This document shows, in pieces, positions 8,931 through 23,817 of a stretch of 64,000 nucleotides of DNA. How positions within the stretch are numbered: the first letter of the stretch is position 1; each line of letters starts with the position of its first letter. The DNA is from Poecilobothrus nobilitatus (taxonomy: Eukaryota > Arthropoda > Insecta > Diptera > Dolichopodidae), in NCBI GenBank assembly GCA_947095535.1, contig OX352772.1:224772994-224836993 (forward strand). Reading direction: 5' to 3'. Under the pieces are notes generated by a model. It saw only the letters and a program-made list of their open reading frames with translations, ran no database searches and was not told where the DNA came from. The position numbers were made by a program, and so were the translations under genes.

Positions 8931-11893
8931 AGGTAGATAGGTAAAAAGAATATGCTTATCAGCAAAATTTGTTAGGAGGTTATTATTATTATTTTTTATG
9001 CATTTCTCTGCCATATAAATGTGGACAGGAAATTAACAGCTATTCCTGTTCAGACGCGGCTCTAAATGTCGTAAGGGGGAATAACTCTTACGATGTGTGT
9101 GGAATTCGAATCCACACCCCTTGGTATTTAAACGTATTATACGCTCTTACCCACTAGGCCACCGAGGTCCCGGTTATTATTATTTGTTTGGGTTAAAGAA
9201 AAATGTGTAAACCATATGTAGAGTTATTCAAAGAAAAGTTAAGTAAAAGTAATTAAATAAAAGTAACTGTTGAATGTTTGGAATCTTTATCTGTTTCTTT
9301 ATCTTTATATATTTTATCTATGGAACATATAACTATCCCCCTTAAACTGAGGCTCCGACGAAGCTATTATTTTAGAAATTTTATTATAGAATTTACTTTT
9401 TATTATCATTACCTATTATCTACTACCTAATATGACTGTTCTATATCATCTATGTGATTTCGAAGTAGGGTTATATAAAAATTTCTTTGAAAGATTTGGC
9501 GGGATATTTCTAAATCGTTTCCTAGGTCCACAGTTTTATGAATATTGTTAGAATAGTTAGCGAGTATACCTGAAATAATTTCTTGTTGGTAGTTCATGTG
9601 GTTTGGAATCTTACTGATTTGACCAGAAATTTGTTTATTGACCGAAATTTGTTTATTTGATTCTGTAATTAGTTCAGAATTTGTTTTTGCTAAATTGTCT
9701 AATTTTCTTTTTATAAATTGTTCGTCTTCATTATCCATATTTCCAGTAAAAATTTTAATACCCGAATCTAGAAAGTTCTTAGTCTTAGTCCGTGTATTTT
9801 TGTTTGTAGAAGATTAAAACTATGTATCAAAGTCAAATAGGAAGGGTAATTTCTGTTAAAATTATAAACTACACCATTTTAACAACGCAATATTTTTTCT
9901 CTATATGGCAATGCTATACATAATTATATAAATGTCATTTAACATATTTCTTCTTTTCTCTTTAATATAACTTTTGCTTTAACTTATTTTTTAGTCTGAA
10001 TAAAGCACCTGCTTTGAAATGTTGTTGATTTTTTATTTTAATTTCAACAAAGACTATCGGCCCAGGCACGTGGTTCATAAACAATTTCATCAGAATTATG
10101 CGATATAAAATATTTTTTTTTGGATTCATTAAAATTTAATTGTTTTTTAAGAATAAAGATCGAAATCGATAAAGCGGGTAGCAGTAACTATGATTGACGG
10201 AAAATACAGATGCGGAGTATTTTAGTTCATTTAGATTTATAGGAATATGTGGATGGAACAAAAATTAAAGCAGAAAATATGGAGTCTGAAGAAACTAGAA
10301 AATGGAATAAAAATGACGGGAAAGCGCTAGCTACTATTCGATGAGTTTAAAAATAACCAAATTAATTATGTAAATAACTGCACTAACTCAAAATAGGCTT
10401 GGTAAAAGTTAAAAGGATTTCATCAACAGACCGGTCTAACTAGAAAAGTTTCACTTTTTAAACAACTATTGAACTTGAAAATGTCAGAAAATCAATTAAT
10501 GGAGAACTATTTGGAATCATTTTTTACAGTTGTAGAAAAATTAACGGAAGTTGAATTAAAATTGAACGATAAGTTAATGGTCATAATATTATTATCAAGT
10601 TTACCACCAGGATACAAACATTTTTTAATTGCCATTGAGTCACGAGATACTCTCCCTGATACACAATCATTGAAGGTTAAGTTATTGGAAGAAGGACGGA
10701 GACGAGAAACCTTTAATATAAACGAAAAAATTAAATTGCTTTTTAACAATGTCGAACACCAATCAAAAATTTAAATACAATAAGAACAATGATAGCAAAA
10801 GTTAAAATTATGTTTGTTTTAAGAGCAATCGGAAATGCCATTATGCAGCTCAATGTTGAGTAAAAAATATTAGAAATCATAAGTCAGCAACAAAGAACAG
10901 CTATAATCAAAATAATCGAGCAGTATCTTTTTCGATGTAAAATGCCACTAATGGTTTAAATATTGATTCTGACATGTGAATTTTAGATTCAGAATTTACT
11001 TGTCAAATGTGCTGTGATAAACCTCTTCTCAAAATCCGAAAAACATCATGAACAGATTCAACTTGCTGGTAATAAATTTATTGAAGCAAAAGGTATTGGT
11101 GAAGTCATTTTGCAATCTGCTTCTAAACAAGTTGTATTAAAAGGTGTTTTGTATGTACCAGCATTAAATGGAAATATAATATCAATCAGTAAAGCAACAT
11201 AAAATGGTTGCAGTGTTTAAGAATGAAAGAGCACTAATTTATAATCAACAAAAATGTGGTTTTACTGCTTGCGAAATGAATAACTTGTTTGTTTTTAGTG
11301 ACAATAAACAAAATTAAGCTGGGTTCTAATAATGTGGGCGAAAATTTTACTAAATGGCATGAACATTTTGGTCACATCAACGTACAAAGGTTAACAATTT
11401 TGATTTCTGGTTTATTTAAAAAAAAAAAAAAAATTAAATAAAGTAAAACCTTGATTTGTTATTTAATTTATTTAAACCAAAAAATTCTTGATGATAGAAC
11501 TGTTGTTCTATCCTTTTTGAACTCTACTTAAGAAAATTAACTTTTTAATTTTTACATTTTCTTAGATTTAATTTGCAATTTACAAAATCTATTTTTGGTA
11601 AAAATGCATTTTGTTATTACAAAACATACTTTTTTTCTTTTCATATTAAAAAAAAATAACATCCATGTCATTCTTTCTTATCGCAATTGAAAAAACGTTC
11701 ATAAAAAAACATCTGTGCAAAACAATATTATTGGAGTAGGTCATAATTATTGTAGAATTTAGAATATTTATTTCATATTACAAAAATAAATACGTTTTGA
11801 GCGTTTTTATTCTTATTATTTTATTTGGATTCATATTACAAAACAAACCGTGTTAAATGTTTACAAAATAAATTGGACTATGTGTTTCGATAT
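8931..11893. repeat. Array unit 4 (type B)
   Basis: A standard type B unit of 2963 bp. Components: env 9427-9738, gag core with Leu variant 10469-10774, protease-like 11014-11202, intact pre-integrase signature near 11330-11390. It is the first unit of the block that seems to recur from 29572. Confidence 0.93.
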
Positions 11894-14881
11894 AGGTAGA
11901 TAGGTAAAAAGAATATGCTTATCAGCAAAATTTGTTAGGAGGTTATTATTATTATTTTTTATGCATTTCTCTGCCATATAAATGTGGACAGGAAATTAAC
12001 AGCTTTTCCTGTTCAGACGCGGCTCTAAATGTCGTAAGGGGGAATAACTCTTTACGATGTGTGTGGAATTCGAATCCACACCCCTTGGTATTTACAGCGT
12101 ATTATACGCTCTTACCCACTAGGCCACCGAGGTCCCGGTTATTATTATTTGTTTGTGTTAAAGAAAAATGTGTAAACCATATGTAGAGTTATTCAAAGAA
12201 AAGTTAAGTAAAAGTAATTAAATAAAAGTAACTGTTGAATGTTTAGAATCTTTATCTGTTTCTTTATCTTTATATATTTTATCTATTTTATCTATGGAAC
12301 ATATAACTATCCCCCTTAAACTGAGGCTCCGACGAAGCTATTATTTTAGAAATTTTATTATAGAATTTACTTTTTATTATCATTACCTATTATCTATTAC
12401 CTAATATGACTGTTCTATATCATCTATGTGATTTCGAAGTAGGGTTATATAAAAATTTCTTTGAAAGATTTGGCGGGATATTTCTAAATCGTTTCCTAGG
12501 TCCACAGTTTTATGAATATTGTTAGAATAGTTAGCGAGTATACCTGAAATAATTTCTTGTTGGTAATTCATGTGGTTTGGAATCTTACTGATTTGACCAG
12601 AAATTTGTTTATTGACCGAAATTTGTTTATTTGATTCTGTAATTAGTTCAGAATTTGTTTTTGCTAAATTGTCTAATTTTCTTTTTATAAATTGTTCGTC
12701 TTCATTATCCATATTTCCAGTAAAAATTTTAATACCCGAATCTAGAAAGTTCTTAGTCTTAGTCCGTGTATTTTTGTTTGTAGAAGATTAAAACTATGTA
12801 TCAAAGTCAAATAGGAAGGGTAATTTCTGTTAAAATTATAAACTACACCATTTTAACAACGCAATATTTTTTCTCTATATGGCAATGCTATACATAATTA
12901 TATAAATGTCATTTAACATATTTCTTCTTTTCTCTTTAATATAACTTTTGCTTTAACTTATTTTTTAGTCTGAATAAAGCACCTGTTTTGAAATGTTGTT
13001 GATTTTTTATTTCAATTTCAACAAAGACTATCGGCCCAGGCACGTGGTTCATAAACAATTTCATCAGAATTATACGATATAAAATATTTTTTTTTGGATT
13101 CATTACAATTTAATTGTTTTTTAAGAATAAAGATCAAAATCGATAAAGCGGGTAGCAGTAACTATGATTGACGGAAAATACAGATGCGGAGTATTTTAGT
13201 TCATTTAGATTTATAGGAATATGTGGATGGAACAAAAATTAAAGCAGAAAATATGGAGTCTGAAGAAACTAGAAAATGGAATAAAAATGACGGGAAAGCG
13301 CTAGCTACTATTCGATGAGTTTAAAAATAACCAAATTAATTATGTAAATAACTGCACTAACTCAAAATAGGCTTGGTAAAAGTTAAAAGGATTTCATCAA
13401 CAGACTGGTCTAACTAGAAAAGTTTCACTTTTTAAACAACTATTGAACTTGAAAATGTCAGAAAATCAATTAATGGAGAACTATTTGGAATCATTTTTTA
13501 CAGTTGTAGAAAAATTAACGGAAGTTGAATTAAAATTGAACGATAAGTTAATGGTCATAATATTATTATCAAGTTTACCACCAGGATACAAACATTTTGT
13601 AATTGCCATTGAGTCACGAGATACTCTCCCTGATACACAATCATTGAAGGTTAAGTTATTGGAAGAAGGACGGAGACGAGAAACCTTTAATATAAACGAA
13701 AAAATTAAATTGCTTTTTAACAATGTCGAACACCAATCAAAAATTTAAATACAATAAGAACAATGATAGCAAAAGTTAAAATTATGTTTGTTTTAAGAGC
13801 AATCGGAAATGCCATTATGCAGCTCAATGTTGAGTAAAAAATATTAGAAATCATAAGTCAGCAACAAAGAACAGCTATAATCAAAATAATCGAGCAGTAT
13901 CTTTTTTGATGTAAAATGCCACTAATGGTTTAAATATTGATTCTGACATGTGAATTTTAGATTCAGAATTTACTTGTCAAATGTGCTGTGATAAACCTCT
14001 TTTCTCAAAATCCGAAAAACATCATGAACAGATTCAACTTGCTGGTAATAAATTTATTGAAGCAAAGGGTATTGGTGAAGTCATTTTGCAATCTGCTTCT
14101 AAACAAGTTGTATTAAAAGGTGTTTTGTATGTACCAGCATTAAATGGAAATATAATATCAATCAGTAAAGCAACATAAAATGGTTGCAGTGTTTAAGAAT
14201 GAAAGAGCACTAATTTATAATCAACAAAAATGTGGTTTTACTGCTTGCGAAATGAATAACCTGTTTGTTTTTAGTGACAATAAACAAAATTAAGCTGGGT
14301 TCTAATAATATGGGCGAAAATTTTACTAAATGTCAACATCACAAATAAATGAAATGAAACATCAACGTACAAAGGTTAACAATTTTGATTTCTGGTTTAT
14401 TTAAAAAAAAAAAAAAAATTAAATAAAGTAAAACCTTGATTTGTTATTTAATTTATTTAAACCAAAAAATTCTTGATGATAGAACTGTTGTTCTATCCTT
14501 TTTGAACTCTACTTAAGAAAATTAACTTTTTAATTTTTACATTTTCTTAGATTTAATTTGCAATTTACAAAATCTATTTTTGGTAAAAATGCATTTTGTT
14601 ATTACAAAACATACTTTTTTTCTTTTCATATTAAAAAAAAATAACATCCATGTCATTCTTTCTTATCGCAATTGAAAAAACGTTCATAAAAAAACATCTG
14701 TGCAAAACAATATTATTGGAGTAGGTCATAATTATTGTAGAATTTAGAATATTTATTTCATATTACAAAAATAAATACGTTTTGAGCGTTTTTATTCTTT
14801 TTATTATTTTATTTGGATTCATATTACAAAACAAATCGTGTTAAATGTTTACAAAATAAATTAGACTATGTGTTTCGATAT
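11894..14881. repeat. Array unit 5 (type A, subtype 2)
   Basis: Type A with the TATACG, CATTACAATTT and GATCAAAATCG subtype near 13070-13140. Components: env 12401-12712, gag core 13443-13748, protease-like 13981-14178. It shares TTTTTTGATG (near 13905) with units 12 and 15. Private changes: GTTTAGAATC near 12241 and GCAAAGGG near 14065. Confidence 0.93.
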
Positions 14882-17844
14882 AGGTAGATAGGTAAAAAGA
14901 ATATGCTTATCAGCAAAATTTGTTAGGAGGTTATTATTATTATTTTTTATGCATTTCTCTGCCATATAAATGTGGACAGGAAATTAACAGCTATTCCTGT
15001 TCAGACGCGGCTCTAAATGTCGTAAGGGGGAATAACTCTTACGATGTGTGTGGAATTCGAATCCACACCCCTTGGTATTTAAACGTATTATACGCTCTTA
15101 CCCACTAGGCCACCGAGGTCCCGGTTATTATTATTTGTTTGGGTTAAAGAAAAATGTGTAAACCATATGTAGAGTTATTCAAAGAAAAGTTAAGTAAAAG
15201 TAATTAAATAAAAGTAACTGTTGAATGTTTGGAATCTTTATCTGTTTCTTTATCTTTATATATTTTATCTATGGAACATATAACTATCCCCCTTAAACTG
15301 AGGCTCCGACGAAGCTATTATTTTAGAAATTTTATTATAGAATTTACTTTTTATTATCATTACCTATTATCTACTACCTAATATGACTGTTCTATATCAT
15401 CTATGTGATTTCGAAGTAGGGTTATATAAAAATTTCTTTGAAAGATTTGGCGGGATATTTCTAAATCGTTTCCTAGGTCCACAGTTTTATGAATATTGTT
15501 AGAATAGTTAGCGAGTATACCTGAAATAATTTCTTGTTGGTAGTTCATGTGGTTTGGAATCTTACTGATTTGACCAGAAATTTGTTTATTGACCGAAATT
15601 TGTTTATTTGATTCTGTAATTAGTTCAGAATTTGTTTTTGCTAAATTGTCTAATTTTCTTTTTATAAATTGTTCGTCTTCATTATCCATATTTCCAGTAA
15701 AAATTTTAATACCCGAATCTAGAAAGTTCTTAGTCTTAGTCCGTGTATTTTTGTTTGTAGAAGATTAAAACTATGTATCAAAGTCAAATAGGAAGGGTAA
15801 TTTCTGTTAAAATTATAAACTACACCATTTTAACAACGCAATATTTTTTCTCTATATGGCAATGCTATACATAATTATATAAATGTCATTTAACATATTT
15901 CTTCTTTTCTCTTTAATATAACTTTTGCTTTAACTTATTTTTTAGTCTGAATAAAGCACCTGCTTTGAAATGTTGTTGATTTTTTATTTTAATTTCAACA
16001 AAGACTATCGGCCCAGGCACGTGGTTCATAAACAATTTCATCAGAATTATGCGATATAAAATATTTTTTTTTGGATTCATTAAAATTTAATTGTTTTTTA
16101 AGAATAAAGATCGAAATCGATAAAGCGGGTAGCAGTAACTATGATTGACGGAAAATACAGATGCGGAGTATTTTAGTTCATTTAGATTTATAGGAATATG
16201 TGGATGGAACAAAAATTAAAGCAGAAAATATGGAGTCTGAAGAAACTAGAAAATGGAATAAAAATGACGGGAAAGCGCTAGCTACTATTCGATGAGTTTA
16301 AAAATAACCAAATTAATTATGTAAATAACTGCACTAACTCAAAATAGGCTTGGTAAAAGTTAAAAGGATTTCATCAACAGACCGGTCTAACTAGAAAAGT
16401 TTCACTTTTTAAACAACTATTGAACTTGAAAATGTCAGAAAATCAATTAATGGAGAACTATTTGGAATCATTTTTTACAGTTGTAGAAAAATTAACGGAA
16501 GTTGAATTAAAATTGAACGATAAGTTAATGGTCATAATATTATTATCAAGTTTACCACCAGGATACAAACATTTTTTAATTGCCATTGAGTCACGAGATA
16601 CTCTCCCTGATACACAATCATTGAAGGTTAAGTTATTGGAAGAAGGACGGAGACGAGAAACCTTTAATATAAACGAAAAAATTAAATTGCTTTTTAACAA
16701 TGTCGAACACCAATCAAAAATTTAAATACAATAAGAACAATGATAGCAAAAGTTAAAATTATGTTTGTTTTAAGAGCAATCGGAAATGCCATTATGCAGC
16801 TCAATGTTGAGTAAAAAATATTAGAAATCATAAGTCAGCAACAAAGAACAGCTATAATCAAAATAATCGAGCAGTATCTTTTTCGATGTAAAATGCCACT
16901 AATGGTTTAAATATTGATTCTGACATGTGAATTTTAGATTCAGAATTTACTTGTCAAATGTGCTGTGATAAACCTCTTCTCAAAATCCGAAAAACATCAT
17001 GAACAGATTCAACTTGCTGGTAATAAATTTATTGAAGCAAAAGGTATTGGTGAAGTCATTTTGCAATCTGCTTCTAAACAAGTTGTATTAAAAGGTGTTT
17101 TGTATGTACCAGCATTAAATGGAAATATAATATCAATCAGTAAAGCAACATAAAATGGTTGCAGTGTTTAAGAATGAAAGAGCACTAATTTATAATCAAC
17201 AAAAATGTGGTTTTACTGCTTGCGAAATGAATAACTTGTTTGTTTTTAGTGACAATAAACAAAATTAAGCTGGGTTCTAATAATGTGGGCGAAAATTTTA
17301 CTAAATGGCATGAACATTTTGGTCACATCAACGTACAAAGGTTAACAATTTTGATTTCTGGTTTATTTAAAAAAAAAAAAAAAATTAAATAAAGTAAAAC
17401 CTTGATTTGTTATTTAATTTATTTAAACCAAAAAATTCTTGATGATAGAACTGTTGTTCTATCCTTTTTGAACTCTACTTAAGAAAATTAACTTTTTAAT
17501 TTTTACATTTTCTTAGATTTAATTTGCAATTTACAAAATCTATTTTTGGTAAAAATGCATTTTGTTATTACAAAACATACTTTTTTTCTTTTCATATTAA
17601 AAAAAAATAACATCCATGTCATTCTTTCTTATCGCAATTGAAAAAACGTTCATAAAAAAACATCTGTGCAAAACAATATTATTGGAGTAGGTCATAATTA
17701 TTGTAGAATTTAGAATATTTATTTCATATTACAAAAATAAATACGTTTTGAGCGTTTTTATTCTTATTATTTTATTTGGATTCATATTACAAAACAAACC
17801 GTGTTAAATGTTTACAAAATAAATTGGACTATGTGTTTCGATAT
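14882..17844. repeat. Array unit 6 (type B)
   Basis: Type B, 2963 bp. Components: env 15378-15689, gag core 16420-16725, protease-like 16965-17153, pre-integrase signature near 17280-17340. Confidence 0.93.
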
Positions 17845-20831
17845 AGGTAGATAGGTAAAAAGAATATGCTTATCAGCAAAATTTGTTAGGAGGTTATTAT
17901 TATTATTTTTTATGCATTTCTCTGCCATATAAATGTGGACAGGAAATTAACAGCTTTTCCTGTTCAGACGCGGCTCTAAATGTCGTAAGGGGGAATAACT
18001 CTTACGATGTGTGTGGAATTCGAATCCACACCCCTTGGTATTTACAGCGTATTATACGCTCTTACCCACTAGGCCACCGAGGTCCCGGTTATTATTATTT
18101 GTTTGTGTTAAAGAAAAATGTGTAAACCATATGTAGAGTTATTCAAAGAAAAGTTAAGTAAAAGTAATTAAATAAAAGTAACTGTTGAATGTTTGGAATC
18201 TTTATCTGTTTCTTTATCTTTATATATTTTATCTATTTTATCTATGGAACATATAACTATCCCCCTTAAACTGAGGCTCCGACGAAGCTATTATTTTAGA
18301 AATTTTATTATAGAATTTACTTTTTATTATCATTACCTATTATCTATTACCTAATATGACTGTTCTATATCATCTATGTGATTTCGAAGTAGGGTTATAT
18401 AAAAATTTCTTTGAAAGATTTGGCGGGATATTTCTAAATCGTTTCCTAGGTCCACAGTTTTATGAATATTGTTAGAATAGTTAGCGAGTATACCTGAAAT
18501 AATTTCTTGTTGGTAATTCATGTGGTTTGGAATCTTACTGATTTGACCAGAAATTTGTTTATTGACCGAAATTTGTTTATTTGATTCTGTAATTAGTTCA
18601 GAATTTGTTTTTGCTAAATTGTCTAATTTTCTTTTTATAAATTGTTCGTCTTCATTATCCATATTTCCAGTAAAAATTTTAATACCCGAATCTAGAAAGT
18701 TCTTAGTCTTAGTCCGTGTATTTTTGTTTGTAGAAGATTAAAACTATGTATCAAAGTCAAATAGGAAGGGTAATTTCTGTTAAAATTATAAACTACACCA
18801 TTTTAACAACGCAATATTTTTTCTCTATATGGCAATGCTATACATAATTATATAAATGTCATTTAACATATTTCTTCTTTTCTCTTTAATATAACTTTTG
18901 CTTTAACTTATTTTTTAGTCTGAATAAAGCACCTGTTTTGAAATGTTGTTGATTTTTTATTTCAATTTCAACAAAGACTATCGGCCCAGGCACGTGGTTC
19001 ATAAACAATTTCATCAGAATTATACGATATAAAATATTTTTTTTTGGATTCATTACAATTTAATTGTTTTTTAAGAATAAAGATCAAAATCGATAAAGCG
19101 GGTAGCAGTAACTATGATTGACGGAAAATACAGATGCGGAGTATTTTAGTTCATTTAGATTTATAGGAATATGTGGATGGAACAAAAATTAAAGCAGAAA
19201 ATATGGAGTCTGAAGAAACTAGAAAATGGAATAAAAATGACGGGAAAGCGCTAGCTACTATTCGATGAGTTTAAAAATAACCAAATTAATTATGTAAATA
19301 ACTGCACTAACTCAAAATAGGCTTGGTAAAAGTTAAAAGGATTTCATCAACAGACTGGTCTAACTAGAAAAGTTTCACTTTTTAAACAACTATTGAACTT
19401 GAAAATGTCAGAAAATCAATTAATGGAGAACTATTTGGAATCATTTTTTACAGTTGTAGAAAAATTAACGGAAGTTGAATTAAAATTGAACGATAAGTTA
19501 ATGGTCATAATATTATTATCAAGTTTACCACCAGGATACAAACATTTTGTAATTGCCATTGAGTCACGAGATACTCTCCCTGATACACAATCATTGAAGG
19601 TTAAGTTATTGGAAGAAGGACGGAGACGAGAAACCTTTAATATAAACGAAAAAATTAAATTGCTTTTTAACAATGTCGAACACCAATCAAAAATTTAAAT
19701 ACAATAAGAACAATGATAGCAAAAGTTAAAATTATGTTTGTTTTAAGAGCAATCGGAAATGCCATTATGCAGCTCAATGTTGAGTAAAAAATATTAGAAA
19801 TCATAAGTCAGCAACAAAGAACAGCTATAATCAAAATAATCGAGCAGTATCTTTTTCGATGTAAAATGCCACTAATGGTTTAAATATTGATTCTGACATG
19901 TGAATTTTAGATTCAGAATTTACTTGTCAAATGTGCTGTGATAAACCTCTTTTCTCAAAATCCGAAAAACATCATGAACAGATTCAACTTGCTGGTAATA
20001 AATTTATTGAAGCAAAAGGTATTGGTGAAGTCATTTTGCAATCTGCTTCTAAACAAGTTGTATTAAAAGGTGTTTTGTATGTACCAGCATTAAATGGAAA
20101 TATAATATCAATCAGTAAAGCAACATAAAATGGTTGCAGTGTTTAAGAATGAAAGAGCACTAATTTATAATCAACAAAAATGTGGTTTTACTGCTTGCGA
20201 AATGAATAACCTGTTTGTTTTTAGTGACAATAAACAAAATTAAGCTGGGTTCTAATAATATGGGCGAAAATTTTACTAAATGTCAACATCACAAATAAAT
20301 GAAATGAAACATCAACGTACAAAGGTTAACAATTTTGATTTCTGGTTTATTTAAAAAAAAAAAAAAAATTAAATAAAGTAAAACCTTGATTTGTTATTTA
20401 ATTTATTTAAACCAAAAAATTCTTGATGATAGAACTGTTGTTCTATCCTTTTTGAACTCTACTTAAGAAAATTAACTTTTTAATTTTTACATTTTCTTAG
20501 ATTTAATTTGCAATTTACAAAATCTATTTTTGGTAAAAATGCATTTTGTTATTACAAAACATACTTTTTTTCTTTTCATATTAAAAAAAAATAACATCCA
20601 TGTCATTCTTTCTTATCGCAATTGAAAAAACGTTCATAAAAAAACATCTGTGCAAAACAATATTATTGGAGTAGGTCATAATTATTGTAGAATTTAGAAT
20701 ATTTATTTCATATTACAAAAATAAATACGTTTTGAGCGTTTTTATTCTTTTTATTATTTTATTTGGATTCATATTACAAAACAAATCGTGTTAAATGTTT
20801 ACAAAATAAATTAGACTATGTGTTTCGATAT
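17845..20831. repeat. Array unit 7 (type A, subtype 2)
   Basis: Type A, 2987 bp. Components: env 18351-18662, gag core 19393-19698, protease-like 19931-20128. It keeps TTTTTCGATG near 19855, like unit 14, its counterpart 20.65 kb to the right. Confidence 0.93.
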
Positions 20832-23817
20832 AGGTAGATAGGTAAAAAGAATATGCTTATCAGCAAAATTTGTTAGGAGGTTATTATTATTATTTTTTAT
20901 GCATTTCTCTGCCATATAAATGTGGACAGGAAATTAACAGCTATTCCTGTTCAGACGCGGCTCTAAATGTCGTAAGGGGGAATAACTCTTACGATGTGTG
21001 TGGAATTCGAATCCACACCCCTTGGTATTTAAACGTATTATACGCTCTTACCCACTAGGCCACCGAGGTCCCGGTTATTATTATTTGTTTGGGTTAAAGA
21101 AAAATGTGTAAACCATATGTAGAGTTATTCAAAGAAAAGTTAAGTAAAAGTAATTAAATAAAAGTAACTGTTGAATGTTTGGAATCTTTATCTGTTTCTT
21201 TATCTTTATATATTTTATCTATTTTATCTATGGAACATATAACTATCCCCCTTAAACTGAGGCTCCGACGAAGCTATTATTTTAGAAATTTTATTATAGA
21301 ATTTACTTTTTATTATCATTACCTATTATCTATTACCTAATATGACTGTTCTATATCATCTATGTGATTTCGAAGTAGGGTTATATAAAAATTTCTTTGA
21401 AAGATTTGGCGGGATATTTCTAAATCGTTTCCTAGGTCCACAGTTTTATGAATATTGTTAGAATAGTTAGCGAGTATACCTGAAATAATTTCTTGTTGGT
21501 AATTCATGTGGTTTGGAATCTTACTGATTTGACCAGAAATTTGTTTATTGACCGAAATTTGTTTATTTGAATCTGTAATTAGTTCAGAATTTGTTTTTGC
21601 TAAATTGTCTAATTTTCTTTTTATAAATTGTTCGTCTTCATTATCCATATTTCCAGTAAAAATTTTAATACCCGAATCTAGAAAGTTCTTAGTCTTAGTC
21701 CGTGTATTTTTGTTTGTAGAAGATTAAAACTATGTATCAAAGTCAAATAGGAAGGGTAATTTCTGTTAAAATTATAAACTACACCATTTTAACAACGCAA
21801 TATTTTTTCTCTATATGGCAATGCTATACATAATTATATAAATGTCATTTAACATATTTCTTCTTTTCTCTTTAATATAACTTTTGCTTTAACTTATTTT
21901 TTAGTCTGAATAAAGCACCTGTTTTGAAATGTTGTTGATTTTTTATTTCAATTTCAACAAAGACTATCGGCCCAGGCACGTGGTTCATAAACAATTTCAT
22001 CAGAATTATACGATATAAAATATTTTTTTTTGGATTCATTACAATTTAATTGTTTTTTAAGAATAAAGATCAAAATCGATAAAGCGGGTAGCAGTAACTA
22101 TGATTGACGGAAAATACAGATGCGGAGTATTTTAGTTCATTTAGATTTATAGGAATATGTGGATGGAACAAAAATTAAAGCAGAAAATATGGAGTCTGAA
22201 GAAACTAGAAAATGGAATAAAAATGACGGGAAAGCGCTAGCTACTATTCGATGAGTTTAAAAATAACCAAATTAATTATGTAAATAACTGCACTAACTCA
22301 AAATAGGCTTGGTAAAAGTTAAAAGGATTTCATCAACAGACTGGTCTAACTAGAAAAGTTTCACTTTTTAAACAACTATTGAACTTGAAAATGTCAGAAA
22401 ATCAATTAATGGAGAACTATTTGGAATCATTTTTTACAGTTGTAGAAAAATTAACGGAAGTTGAATTAAAATTGAACGATAAGTTAATGGTCATAATATT
22501 ATTATCAAGTTTACCACCAGGATACAAACATTTTGTAATTGCCATTGAGTCACGAGATACTCTCCCTGATACACAATCATTGAAGGTTAAGTTATTGGAA
22601 GAAGGACGGAGACGAGAAACCTTTAATATAAACGAAAAAATTAAATTGCTTTTTAACAATGTCGAACACCAATCAAAAATTTAAATACAATAAGAACAAT
22701 GATAGCAAAAGTTAAAATTATGTTTGTTTTAAGAGCAATCGGAAATGCCATTATGCAGCTCAATGTTGAGTAAAAAATATTAGAAATCATAAGTCAGCAA
22801 CAAAGAACAGCTATAATCAAAATAATCGAGCAGTATCTTTTTCGATGTAAAATGCCACTAATGGTTTAAATATTGATTCTGACATGTGAATTTTAGATTC
22901 AGAATTTACTTGTCAAATGTGCTGTGATAAACCTCTTTTCTCAAAATCCGAAAAACATCATGAACAGATTCAACTTGCTGGTAATAAATTTATTGAAGCA
23001 AAAGGTATTGGTGAAGTCATTTTGCAATCTGCTTCTAAACAAGTTGTATTAAAAGGTGTTTTGTATGTACCAGCATTAAATGGAAATATAATATCAATCA
23101 GTAAAGCAACATAAAATGGTTGCAGTGTTTAAGAATGAAAGAGCACTAATTTATAATCAACAAAAATGTGGTTTTACTGCTTGCGAAATGAATAACCTGT
23201 TTGTTTTTAGTGACAATAAACAAAATTAAGCTGGGTTCTAATAATATGGGCGAAAATTTTACTAAATGTCAACATCACAAATAAATGAAATGAAACATCA
23301 ACGTACAAAGGTTAACAATTTTGATTTCTGGTTTATTTAAAAAAAAAAAAAAAATTAAATAAAGTAAAACCTTGATTTGTTATTTAATTTATTTAAACCA
23401 AAAAATTCTTGATGATAGAACTGTTGTTCTATCCTTTTTGAACTCTACTTAAGAAAATTAACTTTTTAATTTTTACATTTTCTTAGATTTAATTTGCAAT
23501 TTACAAAATCTATTTTTGGTAAAAATGCATTTTGTTATTACAAAACATACTTTTTTTCTTTTCATATTAAAAAAAAATAACATCCATGTCATTCTTTCTT
23601 ATCGCAATTGAAAAAACGTTCATAAAAAAACATCTGTGCAAAACAATATTATTGGAGTAGGTCATAATTATTGTAGAATTTAGAATATTTATTTCATATT
23701 ACAAAAATAAATACGTTTTGAGCGTTTTTATTCTTTTTATTATTTTATTTGGATTCATATTACAAAACAAATCGTGTTAAATGTTTACAAAATAAATTAG
23801 ACTATGTGTTTCGATAT
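20832..23817. repeat. Array unit 8 (B-to-A chimera)
   Basis: B-type at the SINE and at GTTTGGGTTAAAG (near 21085), but A-type from the doubled TATTTTATC (near 21215) to its end. The switch lies in about 130 bp. Components: env 21337-21648 with a private Glu-to-Asp change, gag core 22379-22684, protease-like 22917-23114. Unit 15 has its switch in the same interval. Confidence 0.9.
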